Part shown: piece after piece, positions 1 through 8,725 of the stretch
Layout: the number at the start of each line of letters is the position of its first letter
How positions within the stretch are numbered: the stretch's first letter is position 1
Assembly: GCA_001940895.1 (NCBI GenBank)
Contig: MSGY01000023.1
Location: forward strand, 62,001-126,000
Length of the DNA: 64,000 nt
Direction of reading: 5' to 3'
Source: Christensenellaceae bacterium Phil10
Lineage (GTDB): Bacteria; Bacillota; Clostridia; Christensenellales; CAG-917
Made by a program: the position numbers and the translations under genes
Notes under the pieces: generated by a model
The model's input: only the letters and a program-made list of their open reading frames with translations
Told to the model about the DNA's origin: nothing
Databases searched by the model: none

Positions 1-627
1 ATAAAAAACTGTTCAAACGCCGCCGAAGTTCTGAAACTTCCGAAAGATATTTTCGATAAACTGGCGGAAATAGCGTCTTCTGCGGACAACGACAGACTTT
101 TGTACGTACTCGATTCGTTCAACGGTCTTTCGGGGGAGTTGCGATTCAGCACTCAACCGCGAATAATGTTCGAGGCGACTGCAGTCCGGGCGTGTTGCGA
201 TTACGGCACGAGCGAACTAGAAAACAGAGTCAGAAGACTTGAAGCGGCAATAGGCGGCGGCGCAACGGCAAAACCCGTAAACGCGCCGCAAAAAAAAAAT
301 GAGCGGTTAGAAGTCGTTCCCGAGGTATTGTGGGATAATTGTCGTACGGAGATAGTCGGAAAGGAAAAATGTTTCACGCTCGGAATAGCGATGAATAAGT
401 ATTCCACAATCAGCGCGGAAGGAAACGTATTCAAAGTTACGTTTCCAAACGAGGCGGACGCCGCGATAGTACGTATTTTTGCGAACGCCGCGCTTATAGA
501 AAACAAACTGGCTACCCTTTCGGGGGAAAAGTATAAACTGTCCGTATGCGTTGAAAAAGCGTCGGCGGACGACGTCGTTTCCCGACTGAAAAACGTGTTC
601 GGAGACGATTTTAAAATTACCAAATAA
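1..627 (+). CDS. dnaX: DNA polymerase III subunit gamma/tau, C-terminal part (5' truncated)
   Basis: The reading frame is open from base 1, so the start lies outside the window and only about 208 C-terminal residues are visible. The first 60 residues match the end of the clamp-loader core of DnaX, including a segment around LRFSTQPRIMFE that resembles the helical collar domain III of gamma/tau. A linker and a tau-like tail follow. DnaX is the ATPase subunit of the clamp loader that places the beta clamp on DNA. The order dnaX-ybaB-recR downstream is the standard bacterial arrangement and supports the call. The AAA+ ATPase motifs are not in the window. Confidence 0.85.
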   Translation: MKNCSNAAEVLKLPKDIFDKLAEIASSADNDRLLYVLDSFNGLSGELRFSTQPRIMFEATAVRACCDYGTSELENRVRRLEAAIGGGATAKPVNAPQKKNERLEVVPEVLWDNCRTEIVGKEKCFTLGIAMNKYSTISAEGNVFKVTFPNEADAAIVRIFANAALIENKLATLSGEKYKLSVCVEKASADDVVSRLKNVFGDDFKITK

Positions 628-640
628 CGGAGGTATTTAT

Positions 641-982
641 ATGGGTAAAGGCGGTTTTCCCGGCGGCGGTTTCGGCGGCGGAAATATGCAGCAGATTTTA
701 AAACAGGCGCAAAAAATGCAGGCCGATATGCAGCGCGCGCAGGAAGAACTTAAAAATTCCGAAGTAACGGGCAGCGCGGCCGGCGGAATGGTGGAAATTA
801 CGATGACGGGCGACAAAACGGTTACCGCCGTAAAAATCAAGCCCGAAGCGGTGGACCCGACGGATATCGAGATGCTCGAAGACCTTATCGTAGCGTCGTT
901 TAACGACGCCGTATCGAAAGTCGAAAGCCTTCAGGAGGAACTTATGGGGCCTCTTGCCGGCGGAATGGGCGGTCTGTTCTGA
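641..982 (+). CDS. YbaB/EbfC family nucleoid-associated protein
   Basis: A 113-residue protein with a glycine-rich N-terminus (residues 3-15), a helical stretch with [20 protein letters not shown], and the [16 protein letters not shown] strand region typical of YbaB/EbfC. These small dimeric proteins bind DNA and almost always sit between dnaX and recR, as here. An AACGGAGG-like ribosome binding site precedes the ATG. The stop codon overlaps the recR start as TGATG, indicating translational coupling. The exact biochemical role of the family is not settled. Confidence 0.95.
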   Translation: MGKGGFPGGGFGGGNMQQILKQAQKMQADMQRAQEELKNSEVTGSAAGGMVEITMTGDKTVTAVKIKPEAVDPTDIEMLEDLIVASFNDAVSKVESLQEELMGPLAGGMGGLF

Positions 983-1566
983 TGCCGTATATCGAACCTC
1001 TTGCTAAACTCATCGCCGAGTTTACGAAATTCGAGGGAGTAGGCGAAAAAACGGCGGCTCGTTACGCTTATTCCATATTAAAGCGAAGCGACGCCGAAGT
1101 CGAGGACTTAATCGAGGCGCTCAGGGACGTCAAGCAGAAGGTCAGATTCTGCAAAGTTTGCGGAAATTATACCGACGGGGACGTATGCGATATATGCAAA
1201 ACGCGCGATAAGTCGGTTATCTGCGTAGTGAAGGAACCCAAAGACGTTCAGGCATTCGAAAAGGTAAAATCCTATAAGGGAGTTTACCACGTGCTTCACG
1301 GCGTAATAAGTCCTATCGAGCACGTCGGTCCCGACGACATAAACATCAGAGGTCTGCTTGACAGACTCGACGGAGTAAAAGAAGTTATCATCGCAACGAA
1401 CCCCGACGTTGAAGGGGAGGCGACGGCTTTATATATCGCACGACTTATTAAGCCTCTCGGAATTAAAGTAACCCGTATAGCGCGAGGCCTTCCCGAAGGA
1501 AGCGTAATAGAGTATGCGGACGAAATGACCTTATCGACGGCGCTTCGTACCCGCGTGGAATTGTAA
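982..1566 (+). CDS. recR: Recombination mediator protein RecR
   Basis: At 194 residues this is close to the usual 198. It has the helix-hairpin-helix region near residues 15-30 ([17 protein letters not shown]), a C4 zinc finger ([18 protein letters not shown], about residues 54-71) and a Toprim domain with [17 protein letters not shown]. RecR works with RecO and RecF to load RecA at gaps and breaks. It directly follows ybaB with a one-base overlap, so the two are co-translated. Confidence 0.97.
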   Translation: MPYIEPLAKLIAEFTKFEGVGEKTAARYAYSILKRSDAEVEDLIEALRDVKQKVRFCKVCGNYTDGDVCDICKTRDKSVICVVKEPKDVQAFEKVKSYKGVYHVLHGVISPIEHVGPDDINIRGLLDRLDGVKEVIIATNPDVEGEATALYIARLIKPLGIKVTRIARGLPEGSVIEYADEMTLSTALRTRVEL

Positions 1567-1581
1567 GGACGACTGATTATT

Positions 1582-2217
1582 ATGGCAAAAAAATGTACAA
1601 TCTCGGAAGCGGTTATCAAACGACTTCCACGCTATTACAGATATATCAAACAGTTGGAGCGGGACGGCGTAAAACGCGTGTCCAGTTCGGAACTTGCAAA
1701 AAACCTGGGCGTTACGGCGTCGCAGGTAAGACAGGACTTTTCGAATTTCGGAGAATTCGGTCAGCAGGGATACGGCTACAGCGTCGGAAAACTGCGCTCC
1801 GAAATCGCGTCTATTCTCGGGCTTGACCAACAGCATAATATAATTATCATCGGTTGCGGCAATATAGGCAAGGCGCTTGCGAGATACATCGGCTTTGCCG
1901 ACGACGGATTTTTCGTAAGAGCCATGTTCGACGTCGACCCTACCGTTATTCAGAAAGTGCCGGAGGGCGTCGAGGTTCTGAACGTAAACAGGCTTGCGGA
2001 GTATATCAATACGCATCCGGTGGATATAGCCGCGATATGCGTTCAGAAGGAATATGCCAAAGACGTTGCCGAAAATCTCGTGCGACTTGGCGTAAAGCAC
2101 TTCTGGAATTTTGCTCCGGTTGACCTTTCGGGCGTTGCCGAGGGCGTTATTTGCGAAAATATCAACATGAGCGACAGCCTGTTCGTACTGTCGTACAGAA
2201 TTAACGAACAACAATAA
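1582..2217 (+). CDS. rex: Redox-sensing transcriptional repressor Rex
   Basis: A 211-residue protein with an N-terminal winged-helix domain (RLPRYYRYIKQL, then SSSELAKNLGVTASQVRQDF) and a Rossmann domain starting with IIIIGCGNIGKALA (about residues 86-99), the NAD(H)-binding loop. Rex senses the NADH/NAD+ ratio and represses fermentative and respiratory genes when NADH is low. Its length and domain order match Bacillus and Clostridium Rex. It lies 15 bp after recR. A possible Rex-type operator occurs in this window upstream of pgk (7249-7266). The gene is followed by the hairpin at 2238-2272. Confidence 0.97.
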   Translation: MAKKCTISEAVIKRLPRYYRYIKQLERDGVKRVSSSELAKNLGVTASQVRQDFSNFGEFGQQGYGYSVGKLRSEIASILGLDQQHNIIIIGCGNIGKALARYIGFADDGFFVRAMFDVDPTVIQKVPEGVEVLNVNRLAEYINTHPVDIAAICVQKEYAKDVAENLVRLGVKHFWNFAPVDLSGVAEGVICENINMSDSLFVLSYRINEQQ

Positions 2218-2237
2218 TTTGCATTGCATAATTACTT

Positions 2238-2272
2238 GCCTCCTGCGGATACTACCCTCGGGAGGTTTTTTT
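2238..2272 (+). terminator. Hairpin plus T7 ending at the spoVT start codon; contains the spoVT ribosome binding site
   Basis: CCTCC (2239-2243) pairs with GGAGG (2261-2265). The stem extends inward through a T-G wobble and a G-C pair, then past one mismatch to two more G-C pairs, with a seven-base loop. Seven T residues follow (2266-2272) and the ATG of spoVT begins at 2273. It looks like an intrinsic terminator for rex. However, its 3' arm is also the only good Shine-Dalgarno sequence for spoVT, so the same hairpin could terminate transcription or hide the ribosome binding site. Confidence 0.7.
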
Positions 2273-2803
2273 ATGCTTACTACCGGAATAACAAGAAGAA
2301 TCGACGAATTGGGACGCGTTGTGATTCCCAAAGAAATCAGACGTACGATGAGACTCAGAGAAGGCGAGGAAATGGAAATCTTCGTCGAAGATAACAGCCT
2401 GGTGCTGAAAAAGTATTCCAGTCTTGCAACGCTCGCGAGGTTTGCGGACGAGGTCGCCGAAAGCCTGTCCGTTGCGGCGGGCGGAACGGTTGTGATTACC
2501 GATAACGACAAAGTGGTTGCGGCGGCGGGTGAAAACAAAAAGGATTATATCGGCAGGCAGATTCTGAACAGAGTTACGAAAACCTTTTGCGAAAGGATTA
2601 CGCGCACTTTTCTTAAAGAGGACGGCATTGCTCTGACGGGCGACGACGTCAACGTTTTCAGAGCGCAGATTTTTGCGCCGGTCGTCGTCGGCGGAGACGT
2701 TGCCGGCGGAGTAATACTGCTTCTCACGAGCGAAGAAGGACTGTCGTCAAAGATTAAACTTATCGAGCTTTCCGCAAATATTTTAAGCAATATTATACAA
2801 TGA
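2273..2803 (+). CDS. spoVT: SpoVT/AbrB-type transcriptional regulator
   Basis: A 176-residue protein with an N-terminal swapped-hairpin AbrB domain (TTGITRRIDELGRVVIPKEI, then RRTMRLREGEEMEIFV) and a C-terminal GAF-like half, the architecture of SpoVT, a late forespore regulator in Bacillus. The ATG at 2273 is chosen over an upstream in-frame start at 2219 because it follows GGGAGG by seven bases and gives the canonical SpoVT N-terminus. The next two genes are yabM- and yabN-like, as in Bacillus, which supports orthology. The last four bases overlap the next gene (ATGA). Whether this organism sporulates cannot be told from this window. Confidence 0.92.
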   Translation: MLTTGITRRIDELGRVVIPKEIRRTMRLREGEEMEIFVEDNSLVLKKYSSLATLARFADEVAESLSVAAGGTVVITDNDKVVAAAGENKKDYIGRQILNRVTKTFCERITRTFLKEDGIALTGDDVNVFRAQIFAPVVVGGDVAGGVILLLTSEEGLSSKIKLIELSANILSNIIQ

Positions 2804-4374
2804 AAAAACGTACTATGGCGGGTAACGCGGCTTTACTCGCGATTTTTTCCGTCCTCGCAAAGGCGATAAGCGGTTGCTATCGCGTTCCGCTTACGGGTAT
2901 TCTCGGTGCGGAAGGAATGGGAATGTATCAACTCGTGTTTTCAATATACGCGCTGATACTTGCGTTTACTACCGGCGGCATTCCCGTGGCGGTTTCAAGG
3001 CTTACGAGCGAAAGAGCGGCGCTTGAGAAAGACAGCCGTCCGGTTTTGAAAAGCGCGCTTGTATGCGTATCGGTTTTATCGGTTTCGCTTAGTCTTATAA
3101 TTGCTTTTGCACGGAGATACGTTGCCGTATTGCAGGGCAATCCGGAAATCGCCGACGCCTATTTATTAACAGTGCCGAGTATCGTGTTTACGGGTGCGCT
3201 ATCAATGTACCGCGGCTGGTTTCAGGGCAATAACGACGTCGTGCCGTCTGCGGTATCGGGGCTTGTGGAACAGGTCGCCAAACTTGCCGCAGGCATAACG
3301 CTTGCATATCTTCTGGCGCCGCGCGGCGCGATATACGCGGTATACGGCGCGTTGACGGGGCTTGCCGTAAGCGAAGCCGCCGCTCTTTTGTATATGTTAA
3401 TTTCGTACTTTGTCAGAGGAAGGAAAAACATTCCCGTCAGCCTCGACGAAGAACGGTTTTCCGAAAACTGCAAAAGTATGCTCAAAACGTCCTCCGTTTT
3501 CGCTTTTGCGGGGTTTATCGTTCCGTTTTCACAGTTTACGGACGGTATACTGATAGTAAACCTGTTGAAAGTCGTCGGAAGCAGCGCGTCGTCGGCAACG
3601 GCTGCTTACGGAATTTTTTCGGGTACGGTAATGAGCGTTATAAATATGCCGGTGGTGCTTACTCTGTCGCTTGCAGCCGCGCTCGTTCCCGTTATTTCCG
3701 CATCCCGGATAAGACGCCAGACGGGTGAAATCATCTCAAAAAGCAACACGTCGATAAAAATAGCGTTTGCAACCGGCTTGCCCGCCGCGGCGTTGGTATT
3801 CGTTTTTGCGGAGCCGGTCGTAACGCTGTTGTATCCGCGGTTGTCCGCAATGGAAACGGCCGCCGCGATAAGACTTATGAAAATATGCAGTTTCAGCATT
3901 CCTCTGTGCGCGGCGAGAGAAATTTTTTCGACTATTCTTATGACTCTTGACAAGACGGGCAGGGTTATTGCAAACAACGTTTTCGCAGTAGTTCTTAAAA
4001 CGGCCGTCAGCGTGTTTTTAATTATTCGCACGGGAATTGAGGGCGCGGCTTACGGAGCGATAGTCTTCGGCGCGACGGGATTTATACTTAACGCGACGTC
4101 TTACGTTTCTCTCGTCGGAAAAAATCTTAAACTGATTAAAAACGTTAGTACAACGGCCGTCGGAAGTGCTATAATGGCAGGAGTGGCGACGCTTATGACG
4201 ACGATAATTCCGAATACTTTTGCGGCACTTGCGGCAGGAGCGCTGACGTCCGTTACGGTATACTTCATCGTGCTGTCCGCAACGCGGGTATTCGACGACG
4301 GCGAACTGAGCGGAATACCGCTTTCGCGTTGCTTTGACAGATTTTCGAAAAAACTCAGATTCTGGGAGAGATGA
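2800..4374 (+). CDS. Polysaccharide biosynthesis / lipid-carrier flippase (YabM/SpoVB/MurJ-like, MOP superfamily)
   Basis: A 524-residue integral membrane protein with about 14 hydrophobic segments. The N-terminus (AISGCYRVPLTGILGAEGMG, then MYQLVFSIYAL) is diagnostic of SpoVB/YabM-like proteins, which flip lipid-linked precursors for peptidoglycan or other envelope polymers across the cytoplasmic membrane. It overlaps spoVT by four bases and is followed after one base by the mazG gene, reproducing Bacillus spoVT-yabM-yabN. It could act as MurJ, since no other flippase is seen here, but the sequence alone does not fix the substrate. Confidence 0.9.
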   Translation: MKKRTMAGNAALLAIFSVLAKAISGCYRVPLTGILGAEGMGMYQLVFSIYALILAFTTGGIPVAVSRLTSERAALEKDSRPVLKSALVCVSVLSVSLSLIIAFARRYVAVLQGNPEIADAYLLTVPSIVFTGALSMYRGWFQGNNDVVPSAVSGLVEQVAKLAAGITLAYLLAPRGAIYAVYGALTGLAVSEAAALLYMLISYFVRGRKNIPVSLDEERFSENCKSMLKTSSVFAFAGFIVPFSQFTDGILIVNLLKVVGSSASSATAAYGIFSGTVMSVINMPVVLTLSLAAALVPVISASRIRRQTGEIISKSNTSIKIAFATGLPAAALVFVFAEPVVTLLYPRLSAMETAAAIRLMKICSFSIPLCAAREIFSTILMTLDKTGRVIANNVFAVVLKTAVSVFLIIRTGIEGAAYGAIVFGATGFILNATSYVSLVGKNLKLIKNVSTTAVGSAIMAGVATLMTTIIPNTFAALAAGALTSVTVYFIVLSATRVFDDGELSGIPLSRCFDRFSKKLRFWER

Positions 4375-4375
4375 T

Positions 4376-5794
4376 ATGATAACCGTAATAGGTATGGGTC
4401 TGCATCCCGACGACCTGACTGTGCGCGCCGCAAAAAAAATCGAATGCGCACAAAAGGTTTTCGTAAAAACGGCTAAGACGCCCGTTTTCGATTACTTTAT
4501 TAAAAACAAGTCCGACGTAAAGACTTTCGACAGTCTTTACGACGAGGCCGAGGATTTCGATACGCTCGACGAAAGGATAATCGATGCCTTGCTTTCCGAA
4601 AACGAAAAAGGCGACGTCGTTTTTTGCGTATGCGGAGGCGGTTTCGACGACGGAACCGTGTCGCGACTTGCAAAAAGGACGAGCGATTTCGAAGTAATAG
4701 CGGGCGTCAGTTACGCAGGCGCCGTTGCGGGCGTGTGTCCCGATACTTCGGTTATGAGCTACTCGGCATACGACGCCGTTGCTCCGGGCAGAGTTTTTGC
4801 GCCCGATAAACGACATACCGTCGTAATCCGCGAGATAGACAACAAATATCTGGCAAGCGATTTAAAACTGAAACTTATAGACGTTTACGGTGAGGATAAA
4901 AAAGTCGTTCTCGTAAATTCTGTCAAAAAGACGGATAAACTGACATACATATCTCTTGTCGACCTTGACAGAGAAAAAAAATATTCTTACGCAACTACTC
5001 TCGTCGTCCCTTCCGAGGATTATCTTGACGCCAAAAGACACGACGTAACCGACCTTCTTAACATAATGAACTATCTGCTTTCCGAAAAAGGTTGTCCGTG
5101 GGACAGAGCGCAGACGCACGAAAGCATAAGGGAAAACCTTATCGAGGAAGCGTACGAACTTGTGGACGCAATCGACCGCGACGACCTTGACGGTATGGTC
5201 GAGGAAAGCGGCGACGTACTGTTGCAGGCCGTATTTCACTGTATGCTCGGCAATCTCGACGGCGAATACGATTTCTGCGACGCCGTTTCGGGACTTTGTC
5301 ATAAACTCATAACGAGGCACACTCATATTTTCGGCAGCGACAAGGCGATGAATGCCGAAGAGGCCCTGAAATACTGGACCGAGGCAAAATCCGTCGAAAA
5401 AGAATACGCAGGTTACGCCGATAAAATGGATAAAATTCCCAAAAACCTTCCCGCGCTCTTATACGCGTATAAAATGCAGAAAGTCGCGGTAAAATGCGGA
5501 TTCGACTGGGAAAATATCGAAGGAACTTTCGATAAACTTTACGAGGAAATCGAGGAGTTCAGAAAGGCTCCCGACGACGAGGCGACGATGGAGGCGGGCG
5601 ACGTGCTCTTTTCGGCCGTAAATCCCATGCGTTGGCGCCATATCGAACCCGAACTCGCGCTGAAAGCGTCATGCGACAAATTTCTTAAAAGATTCAGATA
5701 TATGGAAAGCGAGATACTGAAAGCGGGAAAGGATTTGTCCGACGCCGCGGTGCTTGACGAATACTGGCGCAAGGCTAAGGAAATCTATAAGTAA
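4376..5794 (+). CDS. mazG: Tetrapyrrole methylase-like / MazG nucleotide pyrophosphohydrolase fusion (YabN)
   Basis: A 472-residue protein with two parts. Residues 1 to about 215 are a SAM-type tetrapyrrole methylase fold (start MITVIGMGLHPDDLT; CVCGGGFDD; VSYAGAVAG). The rest is MazG with two repeats: KGCPWDRAQTHESIRENLIE followed by EAYELVDAID and EESGDVLLQAVFH, then EEIEEFRK and EAGDVLFSAVN. MazG hydrolyses nucleoside triphosphates to monophosphates, which cleans damaged nucleotides. The ATG at 4376 follows GGGAGAG and starts at the domain boundary; an upstream in-frame TTG at 4334 lies inside the preceding gene. The role of the methylase half is unknown. Unlike Bacillus, no rqcP/yabO gene follows. 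Confidence 0.93.
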   Translation: MITVIGMGLHPDDLTVRAAKKIECAQKVFVKTAKTPVFDYFIKNKSDVKTFDSLYDEAEDFDTLDERIIDALLSENEKGDVVFCVCGGGFDDGTVSRLAKRTSDFEVIAGVSYAGAVAGVCPDTSVMSYSAYDAVAPGRVFAPDKRHTVVIREIDNKYLASDLKLKLIDVYGEDKKVVLVNSVKKTDKLTYISLVDLDREKKYSYATTLVVPSEDYLDAKRHDVTDLLNIMNYLLSEKGCPWDRAQTHESIRENLIEEAYELVDAIDRDDLDGMVEESGDVLLQAVFHCMLGNLDGEYDFCDAVSGLCHKLITRHTHIFGSDKAMNAEEALKYWTEAKSVEKEYAGYADKMDKIPKNLPALLYAYKMQKVAVKCGFDWENIEGTFDKLYEEIEEFRKAPDDEATMEAGDVLFSAVNPMRWRHIEPELALKASCDKFLKRFRYMESEILKAGKDLSDAAVLDEYWRKAKEIYK

Positions 5795-5808
5795 CCGAAG
5801 AGAAAAAT

Positions 5809-6753
5809 ATGAAAATCGGAAACGTTGTTCTGAAAAACGATTTGATTCTTGCCCCGATGGCAAATTATACCGACGCGGGTTTCAGGCGGCTTGCGTCGCT
5901 TTACGGCGCGGGACTGACGGTAACCGAAATGGTATCGGCAAAAGGGTTGTGTTACGGAAATCCCAATACAAATGCGCTTCTTAAAATCGCCGAAGAGGGA
6001 TGTCCCGTCGCGGTGCAACTTTTCGGAAGCGACCCCGAATACATAAAAAGGGCGGTTGAACATCCTCTTTTAAAGCCGTTTGACATAATAGACATAAATA
6101 TGGGTTGTCCCGTCCCGAAAATAGTCAAAAACGGCGAGGGCAGCGCGCTTATGAACGACCCCGAAAAAGTGTATGCGATTGTGAAATCGGCGGTAGAAAA
6201 CACTGATAAACCCGTTACCGTAAAAATACGGGCGGGCTTTTCGGGAGACAGCGTCAACGCTCCCGAAATCGCAAAGGTCATCGAGGAAGCGGGCGGCAGC
6301 GCCGTCAGCGTGCACGCAAGAACGAGAGAGCAGTTTTATTCGGGCAAGGCCGACCGCGACGTTATAAAGCGGGTAAAAGAAAGGGTGAAAATACCAGTAG
6401 TAGGCAACGGCGACGTAATATGTAAAAACGATTATCTCGAAATGAAAAAAGAAACGTCGTGCGACGGCGTCATGATAGGACGGGGTGCGTTGGGTAGACC
6501 TTATATATTTTCGGAAATACAGGATAAACCTTACGAATTTAACGTTAAAGACGCGATTATGCAGCATATTGCCGTATTGAAAACGTATCTTCCCGAACGC
6601 ACGGTTATAAATCAGATGAAGGCGCAACTGTGCTGGTACGCAAAAAACACGCGCCACGCGAAAGAGGTCAGAAGGGCGATTACCGATATGAACGATATGG
6701 AAAAACTTATCGAAACGACAGACAAATATTTCACTGGAGAAAACTTATTATGA
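5809..6753 (+). CDS. dusB: tRNA-dihydrouridine synthase (DusB-type)
   Basis: A 314-residue flavoenzyme that reduces uridine to dihydrouridine in tRNA. Diagnostic motifs are LILAPMANYTDAGFRRL at the N-terminus, DINMGCPVPKIVKNGEGSAL with the catalytic cysteine (about residue 99), VKIRAGF, VHARTREQFYSG, and the FMN phosphate-binding parts VVGNGDV and MIGRGALGRPYIF. The C-terminal tRNA-binding helical domain is complete. It starts 14 bp after mazG and ends with a four-base overlap (ATGA) with trmL, so the two tRNA-modification genes are coupled. Confidence 0.95.
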   Translation: MKIGNVVLKNDLILAPMANYTDAGFRRLASLYGAGLTVTEMVSAKGLCYGNPNTNALLKIAEEGCPVAVQLFGSDPEYIKRAVEHPLLKPFDIIDINMGCPVPKIVKNGEGSALMNDPEKVYAIVKSAVENTDKPVTVKIRAGFSGDSVNAPEIAKVIEEAGGSAVSVHARTREQFYSGKADRDVIKRVKERVKIPVVGNGDVICKNDYLEMKKETSCDGVMIGRGALGRPYIFSEIQDKPYEFNVKDAIMQHIAVLKTYLPERTVINQMKAQLCWYAKNTRHAKEVRRAITDMNDMEKLIETTDKYFTGENLL

Positions 6754-7238
6754 ACATTGTTCTGGTGGAACCCGAAATTCCGCAAAACACCGGCAATATT
6801 GTAAGAACCTGCGCGGCAACGAAAAGCAGATTGCATCTTATCGAACCTCTCGGATTCGAAATATCGGACAAATATTTAAAACGGGCTGGGCTGGATTACT
6901 GGAGCGAGTGCGATATCAGCATATATAAAAATCTCGACGAATTTTTCGAAAAAAACCCCGGCGAATACTTTTTTGCTTCCACGAAAGCAAAACGGTGCTA
7001 CTCCGAGGTATCGTATCCCGACGACGCGTATCTGTTTTTCGGAAAGGAAACGAAAGGTCTGCCCGAAGAACTTCTGCACGATAATTACGACCGCGCCGTA
7101 AGAATTCCTATGGGAACGGGCATACGAAGCCTCAATCTTTCAAACAGCGTGGCGATAGTGCTTTACGAGGCTCTCAGACAGCATTCCTTTTACGATTTAC
7201 AGGAAGAAGGCCGTCTTACGAGATACGACGATAAATAA
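6750..7238 (+). CDS. trmL: tRNA (cytidine/uridine-34 2'-O)-methyltransferase TrmL
   Basis: A 162-residue SPOUT methyltransferase that methylates the ribose of the wobble base in certain leucine tRNAs. Motifs are IVLVEPEIPQNTGNIVRTCA at the start, LFFGKETKGLPEELL, and IPMGTGIRSLNLSNSVAIVL, which forms part of the trefoil knot and SAM site. The ATG at 6750 is chosen because it opens directly on the conserved N-terminal strand and overlaps the dus stop; an extended frame from 6630 would lie inside dus. No clear terminator follows before the pgk promoter. Confidence 0.96.
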   Translation: MNIVLVEPEIPQNTGNIVRTCAATKSRLHLIEPLGFEISDKYLKRAGLDYWSECDISIYKNLDEFFEKNPGEYFFASTKAKRCYSEVSYPDDAYLFFGKETKGLPEELLHDNYDRAVRIPMGTGIRSLNLSNSVAIVLYEALRQHSFYDLQEEGRLTRYDDK

Positions 7239-7248
7239 TCGGCGTCAA

Positions 7249-7266
7249 TCGTCAAAATATTAACAA
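7249..7266. promoter_or_regulatory. Possible Rex operator upstream of the pgk promoter
   Basis: The 18-bp site reads TCGTCAA-AATA-TTAACAA. Compared from memory with the clostridial Rex consensus TTGTTAA-N4-TTAACAA, the right half matches 7 of 7 and the left half 5 of 7. It ends four bases upstream of the -35 element of the pgk promoter, and rex itself lies 5 kb upstream in this window. The site is seen; its function is inferred. Confidence 0.35.
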
Positions 7267-7270
7267 ACGA

Positions 7271-7299
7271 TTGCATTATAAGGTAAATTATGGTATTAT
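7271..7299 (+). promoter_or_regulatory. Promoter of pgk-tpiA-gpmI
   Basis: TTGCAT (7271-7276), a 17-bp spacer and TATTAT (7294-7299). Transcription should start near 7305. The predicted 5' end falls in an eight-pair hairpin, GACGCTCG (7303-7310) with CGGGCGTC (7317-7324), which could protect the mRNA 5' end. An AGGAGA ribosome binding site precedes pgk. Confidence 0.75.
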
Positions 7300-7362
7300 A
7301 TAGACGCTCGTTTTTCCGGGCGTCATTAAATATATCAGCAAATAAAATTCAGGAGACGGATT

Positions 7363-8682
7363 ATGAACAAAAAAACGATAACCGACATTGACGTAAAGGG
7401 CAAAAAATGCCTTGTGCGCGTTGACTTCAACGTGCCTATGAAAGACGGTGTCATCACCGACGAAAACCGTATCGTCGGCGCGCTTCCCACCATAAAGTAT
7501 CTTATGGAACACGGCGCGAAAGTCGTGCTTTGCTCGCATATGGGGAAACCGCACAACGTGCTTGACGAAAAACTCAAACTCAACAAAAAGGAAAAGGCGA
7601 AAATCGAGGCCCTTCCCGAAGACCAACGCGCCGCAGCCACCGAGGAAGCTCTCGAAAAGGCTGGGAAAGACATTAAAAAACTTTCTCTCGCGCCCGTCGC
7701 GAAAAGACTTAACGAGCTTCTCGACAATAAAGTTACTTTCGCAACCGACGTTATCGGACCCGACGCTAAGGCAAAGGTTGCCGCTCTTAAAGAGGGCGAA
7801 TGCGTTCTTCTCGAAAATCTGCGTTTCCACGCCGGCGAAGAAGGTCGCGACGAGAATTTCTGCAAAGCGCTTGCGGAGTACGCCGACGTTTACGTCAACG
7901 ACGCTTTCGGCACGGCGCACCGTTCGCACGCGTCCACCGCGGCAATCGTCGAATACGGTTTCGTAAAGACTGCGGTATGCGGGTTCCTTATCGAAAAGGA
8001 ATTATCGGTAATGGCCGACAGTCTCGAGCATCCCGTCCGTCCGTTCGTAGCCGTACTCGGCGGCGCGAAAATCGCCGACAAACTCAACGTCATAAACAAT
8101 CTGCTTGACAAATGCGACGCGCTTATCATCGGCGGCGGTATGGCATATACGTTCCTGAAAGCGGAAGGCGGCAGCGAAGGGCAGTCGCTTATCGACGATG
8201 AAAAAATTCAGTACTGCACCGATATGCTCGATAAGGCGGATATCCTCGGCAAGAAAATTTATCTTCCCGTCGACAGCACCGTCGTATCCGCGTTCCCCGA
8301 CCCCATTGACGCTCCCGTAGAAGTCGAATACGTTGACAGCAAGAGTATTCCCGACGATAAAATGGGTCTCGATATCGGCGTTAAAACCCAAAAACTTTTC
8401 GCAGACGTAATAAAAGACGCCAAAACCGTTATCTGGAACGGACCTATGGGCGTTTTCGAAAATCCCACGTTATCGAAAGGCACGTATGCCGTTGCGGAGG
8501 CTCTTGCCGCGTTGCACGGCACGGGCGCAACGACGATAATCGGCGGCGGCGACAGCGCGGCGGCGGTACAGCAACTGGGATTTGCCGATAAAATGACTCA
8601 TATTTCGACGGGCGGCGGCGCTTCTCTCGAACTTTTTGAGGGTAAGGTACTTCCCGGCATCGCATGCTTAAACGACAAATAA
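7363..8682 (+). CDS. pgk: Phosphoglycerate kinase
   Basis: A 439-residue glycolytic enzyme that transfers phosphate from 1,3-bisphosphoglycerate to ADP. Motifs are [11 protein letters not shown] near the N-terminus, [51 protein letters not shown], and the C-terminal [16 protein letters not shown] and [11 protein letters not shown]. Typical bacterial Pgk is about 390-400 residues. The extra length is a charged Lys/Glu-rich insertion of roughly 35-45 residues between CSHMGKPHN and [10 protein letters not shown] (about residues 65-108) that does not touch the catalytic motifs. It is first in an operon with tpiA and gpmI. Confidence 0.98.
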   Translation: MNKKTITDIDVKGKKCLVRVDFNVPMKDGVITDENRIVGALPTIKYLMEHGAKVVLCSHMGKPHNVLDEKLKLNKKEKAKIEALPEDQRAAATEEALEKAGKDIKKLSLAPVAKRLNELLDNKVTFATDVIGPDAKAKVAALKEGECVLLENLRFHAGEEGRDENFCKALAEYADVYVNDAFGTAHRSHASTAAIVEYGFVKTAVCGFLIEKELSVMADSLEHPVRPFVAVLGGAKIADKLNVINNLLDKCDALIIGGGMAYTFLKAEGGSEGQSLIDDEKIQYCTDMLDKADILGKKIYLPVDSTVVSAFPDPIDAPVEVEYVDSKSIPDDKMGLDIGVKTQKLFADVIKDAKTVIWNGPMGVFENPTLSKGTYAVAEALAALHGTGATTIIGGGDSAAAVQQLGFADKMTHISTGGGASLELFEGKVLPGIACLNDK

Positions 8683-8725
8683 ACGTTATTTTGAATTATT
8701 TATAAGGATATAAAGGAGAAACATT

